The position numbers and the translations under genes were made by a program. Below are positions 57,979 to 64,000 of a stretch of DNA of 64,000 nt, in pieces. Origin of the DNA: Hydrogenophaga sp. (lineage in GTDB: Bacteria > Pseudomonadota > Gammaproteobacteria > Burkholderiales > Burkholderiaceae_C); NCBI RefSeq assembly GCF_025699295.1, contig NZ_JAILWB010000007.1, positions 158,879 through 222,878 of the forward strand, given 5' to 3'. The stretch's first letter is position 1, and each line of letters opens with the position of its first letter. The notes under the pieces were generated by a model, which was not told where the DNA came from, searched no databases, and was given only the letters and a program-made list of their open reading frames with translations.

Positions 57979-60690
57979 ATGTCAGCGAACGACGCACTCA
58001 ATGGTGGTGGCGCGGGTGATCTGGACGCACAGGAAACCCGTGAGTGGATGGAGGCGCTGGGCGCCGTGATCGAGCGGGAAGGTCCGGAACGGGCGCACTT
58101 CCTGCTGGAGCAACTGCTCGAAGAGGCGCGCCAGCACAGCATCGACCTGCCGTTTTCCGCCACCACGGGCTACGTCAATACCATCGAGCCCGACCAGGAG
58201 GAGCGCTGCCCTGGCAACATCGAGATCGAAGAGCGCCTGCGCGCCTACATGCGCTGGAACGCCATGGCCATGGTCGTCAAGGCCAACCGCCACAACCCCG
58301 AAGACGGTGGTGACCTCGGCGGTCACATCGGCTCGTTTGCCTCGCTGGCCCACATGTTCGGTGCCGGCTTCAACCACTTCTGGCATGCCGAAAGCGAAAA
58401 CCACGGCGGCGACTGCCTGTACATCCAGGGCCATGTCTCGCCCGGCGTCTACGCCCGTGCCTACCTGGAAGGCCGCCTGACCGAAGAGCAGTTGCTCAAC
58501 TTCCGCCAGGAAGTCGGCGGCAAGGGCCTGTCGAGCTATCCGCACCCCAAGCTCATGCCCGAGTTCTGGCAATTCCCCACGGTGTCCATGGGACTGGGCC
58601 CACTGATGGCGATCTACCAGGCCCGTTTCCTGAAGTACCTGCATGCCCGCGGCATCGCCAATACCGAGAACCGCAAGGTCTGGGTCTTCTGCGGTGACGG
58701 CGAGATGGACGAGGTGGAGTCGCTGGGGGCGATCAGCCTGGCCGCACGCGAGAACCTGGACAACCTGATCTTCGTGGTGAACTGCAACCTGCAGCGTCTG
58801 GACGGCCCCGTGCGCGGCAACGGCAAGATCATCCAGGAACTCGAGGGCGAATTCCGCGGTTCCGGCTGGAATGTGATCAAGCTGCTGTGGGGCAGCGAGT
58901 GGGACAACCTGCTGGCGCGCGACAAGGATGGCGCGTTGCGCAAGATCATGATGGATACGGTCGACGGCGACTACCAGGCCTTCAAGGCCAATGACGGTGC
59001 CTACGTGCGCAAGCATTTCTTTGGCCGCGATCCCAAGACCCTGGAGATGGTGGCCCACCTCAGCGACAACGACATCTGGAACCTCAAGCGCGGCGGTCAC
59101 GACCCGCAGAAGGTCTACGCGGCGTACCACAAGGCGGTGAACCACAAGGGCCAGCCCACGGTGCTGCTGATCAAGACCGTCAAGGGGTACGGCATGGGCA
59201 AGTCGGGCGAGGGCAAGAACACGGTGCACCAGACCAAGAAGCTCACCGACGAGGACATCAAGATCTTCCGGGACCGCTTCAACCTGCCGATTCCCGACAG
59301 CGAACTTGCGAAGATCCCGTTCTACAAGCCGGCGGACGACACACCGGAGATGAAGTACCTGCACGAGCGGCGCAAAGCTTTGGGAGGCTACCTGCCCAAG
59401 CGCCGCGTGAAGGCCGACGAGAGCTTCACGGTGCCGTCGCTCGAGACCTTCAAGGCGGTGCTGGACCCGACCGCAGAGGGTCGCGAAATTTCCACCACGC
59501 AGGCCTACGTGCGCTTCCTGACGCAACTGCTGCGTGACCAGGCCCTGGGCCCGCGCGTGGTGCCCATCCTGGTGGACGAGGCCCGCACCTTCGGCATGGA
59601 AGGGCTGTTCCGCCAGGTCGGCATCTACAACCCCGCAGGCCAGCAGTACACCCCGGTCGACAAGGACCAGGTCATGTACTACAAGGAAGACAAGGCCGGA
59701 CAGATCCTGCAGGAAGGCATCAACGAAGCGGGCGGCATGAGCAGCTGGATCGCGGCCGCAACGAGCTACAGCACCAGCAACCGCATCATGGTGCCGTTCT
59801 ACGTGTACTACTCGATGTTCGGCTTCCAGCGCATCGGTGATCTGGCCTGGGCGGCCGGCGACATGCAGGCGCGCGGCTTCCTGCTGGGCGGCACCTCCGG
59901 GCGCACCACGCTCAACGGCGAAGGCCTGCAGCACGAAGACGGCCACAGCCACATCCTGGCCGGCACCATCCCCAACTGCATCAGCTACGACCCGACCTTC
60001 GCGCATGAGGTGGGCGTGATCCTGCACCACGGCTTGAAGCGCATGGTGGAGAAGCAGGACAACGTCTTCTACTACCTGACGCTGCTCAACGAGAACTACG
60101 CCATGCCGGGCCTGCAACCGGGCACCGAAGAGCAGATCATCAAGGGCATGTACTACTGCAAGCAGGCGCCAGCCCTGAAGAAGGACGCGCCCAGCGTGCA
60201 ACTGCTGGGCAGCGGCACCATCCTGCGCGAGAGCATTGCCGCGCAGGATCTGCTGGAGAAGGACTGGGGCGTGAGTGCCGGTGTGTGGAGCTGCCCGAGC
60301 TTCAACGAACTGGCGCGCGACGGCCAGGACGCCGATCGCTGGAACCTCCTGCATCCCACCGAGACGCCGCGCGTGCCCTTCGTGGCCCGGCAACTGGCCA
60401 GCACCAGCGGTCCCGTGGTCGCGTCCACCGACTACATGAAGAACTACGCCGAGCAGATCCGGCCGTTCATCCCGAAGGACAGGACGTACAAGGTGCTGGG
60501 CACCGATGGCTTCGGCCGCAGCGATTTCCGCGGCAAGCTGCGCGAGCACTTCGAGATCAACCGGCACTACATCGTGGTGGCCGCGCTCAAGGCATTGAGC
60601 GAAGACGGCAAGCTGCCCGTGGCCAAGGTGGCCGAGGCGATCAGAAAGTACGGCATCAATGTCGACAAAGTGAACCCGCTGTACGCTTGA
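57979..60690 (+). CDS. aceE: Pyruvate dehydrogenase E1 component (homodimeric)
   Basis: 903 residues, near the E. coli length of 887. Thiamine-diphosphate enzyme that decarboxylates pyruvate and loads the acetyl group on the E2 lipoyl arm. Seen: GGHIGSFASLAHMFGAGFNH, the ThDP/Mg motif FCGDGEMDEVESLGAISLAA near residue 238 with the closing NCNLQRLD, the PTVLLIKTVKGYGMGKSGEG loop, and RTTLNGEGLQHEDGHSHILA. First gene of aceE-aceF-lpdA, with 15 bases to aceF. Confidence 0.98.
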   Translation: MSANDALNGGGAGDLDAQETREWMEALGAVIEREGPERAHFLLEQLLEEARQHSIDLPFSATTGYVNTIEPDQEERCPGNIEIEERLRAYMRWNAMAMVVKANRHNPEDGGDLGGHIGSFASLAHMFGAGFNHFWHAESENHGGDCLYIQGHVSPGVYARAYLEGRLTEEQLLNFRQEVGGKGLSSYPHPKLMPEFWQFPTVSMGLGPLMAIYQARFLKYLHARGIANTENRKVWVFCGDGEMDEVESLGAISLAARENLDNLIFVVNCNLQRLDGPVRGNGKIIQELEGEFRGSGWNVIKLLWGSEWDNLLARDKDGALRKIMMDTVDGDYQAFKANDGAYVRKHFFGRDPKTLEMVAHLSDNDIWNLKRGGHDPQKVYAAYHKAVNHKGQPTVLLIKTVKGYGMGKSGEGKNTVHQTKKLTDEDIKIFRDRFNLPIPDSELAKIPFYKPADDTPEMKYLHERRKALGGYLPKRRVKADESFTVPSLETFKAVLDPTAEGREISTTQAYVRFLTQLLRDQALGPRVVPILVDEARTFGMEGLFRQVGIYNPAGQQYTPVDKDQVMYYKEDKAGQILQEGINEAGGMSSWIAAATSYSTSNRIMVPFYVYYSMFGFQRIGDLAWAAGDMQARGFLLGGTSGRTTLNGEGLQHEDGHSHILAGTIPNCISYDPTFAHEVGVILHHGLKRMVEKQDNVFYYLTLLNENYAMPGLQPGTEEQIIKGMYYCKQAPALKKDAPSVQLLGSGTILRESIAAQDLLEKDWGVSAGVWSCPSFNELARDGQDADRWNLLHPTETPRVPFVARQLASTSGPVVASTDYMKNYAEQIRPFIPKDRTYKVLGTDGFGRSDFRGKLREHFEINRHYIVVAALKALSEDGKLPVAKVAEAIRKYGINVDKVNPLYA

Positions 60691-60705
60691 ACCGGAGACA
60701 ACAAC

Positions 60706-62379
60706 ATGGCACTGATTGATGTGAAGGTCCCGGATATCGGGGACTTTGATGAGGTGGCGGTGATCGAGCTGCTGGTGAAGGTGGGCGATGCGGTCAAGGC
60801 CGAGCAGTCGCTGATCACGGTCGAATCCGACAAGGCCTCGATGGAGATTCCATCGAGCACTGCGGGTGTGGTGAAGGAACTCAAGGTCGCGCTGGGCGAC
60901 AAGGTGAAGGAGGGGTCGGTGGTGCTGGTGCTGGAGGCGGCGGGTGAAGCCGCAACAGCCCCGGCGTCAGCGGCTCCTGCGCCCGTCGCAGCAGCGCCAG
61001 CAACCGCGCCTGCTGCTGCACCCGCACAGGTGGTAGCACCTGCTGCGGCAGGCCCGGTCGAAGTGCGCGTGCCCGACATCGGGGACTTCAAGGACGTGGC
61101 GGTGATCGAGGTACTGGTCAAGACGGGCGACAAAGTCGCGATTGAACAAAGCCTGATCACCGTGGAGTCCGACAAGGCGTCGATGGAAATTCCTTCGTCG
61201 GCCGCCGGTGTGCTGAAGGAGCTCAAGGTCAAGGTGGGCGATACGGTCAACATCGGCGATCTGCTGGCGGTCCTGGAAGGCGCCGTGGCCGCGAGCCCCT
61301 CACCCCAGCCCTCTCCTCAGGGGGGCGAGGGAGCCAAGGCCGCTGCTGCCACCCCTGCCGCCCCCGCCGCGGCCGCGCCCCAGGCAGCCAGCGTTTCGGC
61401 GCCTGCCGCCCCGGCGCACAACCCGACCGCGTCGGCCCCTGTGGGCCTGCCGCACGCCTCGCCCTCGGTGCGCAAGTTCGCGCGCGAACTCGGTGTGCCA
61501 CTGGAAGAAGTCAAGGGCAGCGGGCCCAAGGGCCGCATCGTGCTGGACGATGTGCAGGGCTTCACCAAGGCGGTGATGTCCGGCGCCACGCAGACCCGGG
61601 CGCAGGCCGCCAGGGCTCCGGCCAGCGCAGGCGGCGACGGTGCAGGCCTGGGCCTGATCCCCTGGCCCAAGGTCGACTTCGCCAAGTTCGGTCCGATCGA
61701 GCGCAAGGAGATGGGCCGCATCAAGAAGATCAGCGGCGCCAACCTGCTGCGCAATGCGGTCATGATCCCGGCCGTCACCAACCACGACGATGCCGACATT
61801 ACCGATCTCGAAGCCTTCCGCGTTGCCACCAACAAGGAGAACGAGAAGAGCGGCGTCAAGGTGACCATGCTGGCTTTCCTGATCAAGGCCTGCGTGGCCG
61901 CACTCAAGAAGTTTCCCGAGTTCAACAGCTCGCTCGACGGCGACGCGCTGGTCCTGAAGAACTACTGGCACATCGGCTTCGCCGCCGACACGCCCAATGG
62001 CCTGATGGTGCCGGTGCTCAAGGACGCGGACAAGAAGGGCGTGCTGCAGATCAGCCAGGAAATGGGCGAACTGGCGAAGAAGGCGCGCGAAGGCAAGCTC
62101 AGCCCGGCCGAGATGAGCGGGGCGACCTTCACCATCTCCAGCCTGGGCGGCATCGGCGGGCGCTACTTCACACCCATCATCAACGCGCCCGAGGTGGCCA
62201 TCCTGGGCGTGTGCAAGAGCCAGATGGAGCCGGTGTGGGATGGCAAGGCCTTTGTGCCGCGCCTGATGCTGCCGCTGTCCCTGACCTGGGACCACCGGGT
62301 GATCGATGGGGCCGCCGCGGCGCGCTTCAACGCCTACCTGGGCCAGATCCTCGGCGACTTCCGTCGTGTGCTCCTCTGA
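60706..62379 (+). CDS. aceF: Dihydrolipoyl acetyltransferase E2 of pyruvate dehydrogenase
   Basis: 557 residues. Two N-terminal lipoyl domains (about 1-77 and 118-195) with lipoylation lysines Lys43 and Lys157 in [12 protein letters not shown]. An Ala/Pro linker of about 50 residues follows, of which residues 198-210 come from a palindromic repeat (61297-61335). The peripheral-subunit-binding domain lies near 248-285 ([20 protein letters not shown]). The catalytic domain covers about 310-557, with [20 protein letters not shown] carrying the catalytic His near residue 530. The core forms the 24-mer of the complex. Confidence 0.97.
   Translation: MALIDVKVPDIGDFDEVAVIELLVKVGDAVKAEQSLITVESDKASMEIPSSTAGVVKELKVALGDKVKEGSVVLVLEAAGEAATAPASAAPAPVAAAPATAPAAAPAQVVAPAAAGPVEVRVPDIGDFKDVAVIEVLVKTGDKVAIEQSLITVESDKASMEIPSSAAGVLKELKVKVGDTVNIGDLLAVLEGAVAASPSPQPSPQGGEGAKAAAATPAAPAAAAPQAASVSAPAAPAHNPTASAPVGLPHASPSVRKFARELGVPLEEVKGSGPKGRIVLDDVQGFTKAVMSGATQTRAQAARAPASAGGDGAGLGLIPWPKVDFAKFGPIERKEMGRIKKISGANLLRNAVMIPAVTNHDDADITDLEAFRVATNKENEKSGVKVTMLAFLIKACVAALKKFPEFNSSLDGDALVLKNYWHIGFAADTPNGLMVPVLKDADKKGVLQISQEMGELAKKAREGKLSPAEMSGATFTISSLGGIGGRYFTPIINAPEVAILGVCKSQMEPVWDGKAFVPRLMLPLSLTWDHRVIDGAAAARFNAYLGQILGDFRRVLL
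61297..61335. repeat. Palindromic repeat inside the aceF linker
   Basis: CCCTCACCCCAGCCCTCTCC followed by TCAGGGGGGCGAGGGAGCC. Same orientation and near-identical layout to the copy at 62746-62784. In frame it adds [13 protein letters not shown] to the flexible linker, so the enzyme tolerates it. Confidence 0.75.
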
Positions 62380-62387
62380 AGCCTTGC

Positions 62388-62420
62388 GGGTCAGACCACC
62401 GCGTAGCGGTGCTCTGACCC
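62388..62420. repeat. 33-bp palindrome between aceF and lpdA
   Basis: GGGTCAGA-C-CACCGC, loop GTA, GCGGTG-C-TCTGACCC: 14 of 15 pairs match. It fills most of the 60-base gap, 8 bases after the aceF stop. GGGTCAGA...TCTGACCC elements are recalled from many Burkholderiales intergenic regions as REP-like repeats. As RNA it would form a strong hairpin without T-run and could tune expression of lpdA relative to aceEF. Confidence 0.7.
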
Positions 62421-62439
62421 CAACCGAATAAGGAAATTT

Positions 62440-64000
62440 ATGGCACTGATCGACATTCAGGTTCCCGATATTGGCGACTTCGACGAAGTGGCGGTGATCG
62501 AACTGCTGGTGAAGCCGGGCGACACCGTCAAGGCCGAGCAATCGCTCATCACCGTGGAGTCCGACAAGGCTTCGATGGAGATTCCATCGAGTGCCGCCGG
62601 CGTGGTGAAGGAGCTCAAGGTCAAATTGGGTGACAAGGTCAGGCAGGGCAGCGTGGTGCTGACCTTGGAGGTGGCTGTCTCTTCTCCTTCCCCCTCTCCC
62701 GTCCCGGCGGGAGAGGGCCGGGGTGAGGGAGCCTCGGCGCCCAAGCCCTCACCCCAACCCTCGCCCGCCAGCGGGAGAGGGAGCGAAGTTGCAGCTCCCG
62801 CAGCGACCAGCTTCGCCGGCAGCGCCGACCTCGACTGCGACGTGCTCGTGCTCGGCGGCGGGCCCGGTGGCTACAGCGCGGCTTTCCGCGCGGCCGACCT
62901 CGGCCTGAAGGTCGTGCTGGTCGAGCGCTACGCCACGCTGGGCGGCGTGTGCCTGAACGTGGGCTGCATCCCGTCCAAGGCGTTGCTGCACGTGGCCGCC
63001 GTGATGGACGAGGTCAGCCACATGGCCGACCTGGGCGTCGAGTTCGGTCGCCCGGTGGTCAACATCGAGAAGCTGCGTGGCCACAAGGAAAAGGTGATCG
63101 GCAAGCTCACCGGCGGCCTGGCCGCCATGGCCAAGATGCGCAAGGTCACCACGGTGCGCGGCTACGGCGCTTTCGTCGGCGGCAACCACCTGGAGGTGGA
63201 GGAAACCAGTGGCACGGCACAGGAGAAGACGGGCAAGAAGCAGGTGATCGCCTTCAAGAAGGCCATCATCGCCGCCGGCTCGCAGGCCGTGCGCCTGCCC
63301 TTCATGCCCGACGACCCGCGCGTGGTCGACAGCACTGGCGCCCTGGAACTGAAAGACCTGCCCAAGCGGATGCTGATTCTGGGCGGCGGCATCATCGGAC
63401 TTGAGATGGGCACCGTCTACAGCACGCTGGGCGCCCGCCTGGACGTGGTGGAGATGCTCGACGGCCTGATGCAGGGCGCAGACCGCGACCTGGTCAAGAT
63501 CTGGCAGAAGATGAACGCCAAGCGCTTCGACAACATCATGCTCAAGACCAAGACGGTGGGGGCCAAGGCCACGCCCGAAGGCATCGAGGTGACGTTTGCT
63601 GCGGCGGAAGAGGGCGGCACGGCGCCACCGCCACAGACCTACGACCTGGTGCTGCAGGCCGTGGGCCGCACGCCCAATGGCAAGAAGATCGCAGCCGACA
63701 AGGCCGGCGTGGCAGTGACGGACCGGGGCTTCATCAACGTCGACATCCAGATGCGCACCAACGTGCCGCACATCTTCGCCATCGGCGACATCGTGGGCCA
63801 GCCCATGCTGGCGCACAAGGCGGTGCATGAGGCGCATGTTGCGGCCGAGGTGATCGCCGGCGAGCTGCAGGGCAACAAGGAACTGGCCGCGGCTGCTTTC
63901 AACGCGCGCGTGATCCCCAGCGTGGCCTACACCGATCCTGAGGTCGCCTGGGTGGGTCTCACCGAAGACCAGGCCAAGGCGCAAGGCATCAAGGTGAAGA
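62440..64000 (+). CDS. lpdA: Dihydrolipoamide dehydrogenase E3 with N-terminal lipoyl domain, partial (3' end outside window)
   Basis: 520 codons visible. It reoxidises the E2 lipoyl groups with NAD. N-terminal lipoyl domain, residues 1-77 (Lys43 in [12 protein letters not shown]), very similar to AceF lipoyl domain 1. Residues 80-125 are a linker, largely built of two inverted palindromic repeats. The FAD domain starts near 137 ([15 protein letters not shown]), the redox-active disulphide is in [15 protein letters not shown] (about 169-183), the NAD site is [20 protein letters not shown], and [15 protein letters not shown] and [20 protein letters not shown] follow. Lipoyl-bearing E3 is known in betaproteobacteria and Neisseria. 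No stop within the window. Confidence 0.95.
   Translation, partial: MALIDIQVPDIGDFDEVAVIELLVKPGDTVKAEQSLITVESDKASMEIPSSAAGVVKELKVKLGDKVRQGSVVLTLEVAVSSPSPSPVPAGEGRGEGASAPKPSPQPSPASGRGSEVAAPAATSFAGSADLDCDVLVLGGGPGGYSAAFRAADLGLKVVLVERYATLGGVCLNVGCIPSKALLHVAAVMDEVSHMADLGVEFGRPVVNIEKLRGHKEKVIGKLTGGLAAMAKMRKVTTVRGYGAFVGGNHLEVEETSGTAQEKTGKKQVIAFKKAIIAAGSQAVRLPFMPDDPRVVDSTGALELKDLPKRMLILGGGIIGLEMGTVYSTLGARLDVVEMLDGLMQGADRDLVKIWQKMNAKRFDNIMLKTKTVGAKATPEGIEVTFAAAEEGGTAPPPQTYDLVLQAVGRTPNGKKIAADKAGVAVTDRGFINVDIQMRTNVPHIFAIGDIVGQPMLAHKAVHEAHVAAEVIAGELQGNKELAAAAFNARVIPSVAYTDPEVAWVGLTEDQAKAQGIKVK
62688..62730. repeat. Palindromic repeat copy 1 inside the lpdA linker
   Basis: CCCCCTCTCCCGTCCCGGCG followed by GGAGAGGGCCGGGGTGAGGG. 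It is the reverse complement, with a few differences, of copy 2 fifteen bases downstream. In frame it encodes [14 protein letters not shown]. Confidence 0.75.
62746..62784. repeat. Palindromic repeat copy 2 inside the lpdA linker (inverted)
   Basis: CCCTCACCCCAACCCTCGCC followed by CGCCAGCGGGAGAGGGAGC. Inverted relative to copy 1, parallel to the aceF copy. In frame it encodes [13 protein letters not shown]. Confidence 0.75.

Noticed and set aside
57982..60567. Open frame of 861 codons antisense to aceE
   Set aside because: Same reason: a codon-bias shadow of aceE.

Overview
The window is GC-rich, densely coded bacterial chromosome. Gene order (rpsB-tsf-pyrH-frr-uppS-cdsA-dxr-rseP-bamA-skp-lpxD-fabZ-lpxA-lpxB-rnhB), polyhydroxybutyrate genes (phaR, bdhA), a Bug-type solute receptor and a lipoyl-domain-bearing dihydrolipoamide dehydrogenase all point to a betaproteobacterium of the order Burkholderiales, most likely Comamonadaceae (Hydrogenophaga/Acidovorax-like). 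The placement comes from gene content and protein character, not from a database search.

Layout. Positions 1-5290 (minus strand) hold a catabolic operon: a DadA-like FAD oxidoreductase, hyuA, hyuB and a Bug receptor cut by the window edge. A divergent LysR regulator faces it, with a 19-bp inverted repeat in the shared promoter region. Positions 6374-13641 carry a DEAD-box helicase, a YciH/SUI1 protein, serB, mfd, and the ispD-ispF pair. Positions 13659-16999 carry an EnvZ/OmpR-type two-component pair divergent from a small exported protein coupled to a SIMPL-domain protein. Positions 17018-21992 hold bdhA, an alpha/beta hydrolase, relA (HD site degenerate), tRNA-Val(GAC) and phaR. Then follow rimO, tRNA-Leu(CAG), rnr, a class I glutamine amidotransferase, a YggT-family protein, nnr and a second DadA-like oxidoreductase.

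Positions 30875-46036 are the translation, isoprenoid, outer-membrane and lipid A supercluster, with many ATGA or TGATG start/stop overlaps. It is followed by carAB, an AraC regulator, an alpha/beta hydrolase, greA with a structured leader, a DUF4149-like membrane protein and folD. From 54585 to the right edge, a PAS sensor kinase and FixJ-like regulator are divergent from the pyruvate dehydrogenase operon aceE-aceF-lpdA; lpdA is cut by the right edge.

Most of the window is housekeeping. The least ordinary signals are: three copies of a short GC-rich palindromic repeat inserted in frame in the interdomain linkers of AceF and LpdA, plus a different 33-bp palindrome between those genes; near-identity of the LpdA lipoyl domain to AceF lipoyl domain 1; a terminator-like hairpin between the likely greA promoter and greA; a structured rpsB leader; a tRNA-Leu promoter abutting the rnr start codon; a cysteine cluster in the YciH homologue; the SIMPL/small exported protein pair; and the dadA-hyuAB-bug locus with its candidate LysR operator. 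I found no CRISPR array, insertion sequence, prophage or recognisable defence system.
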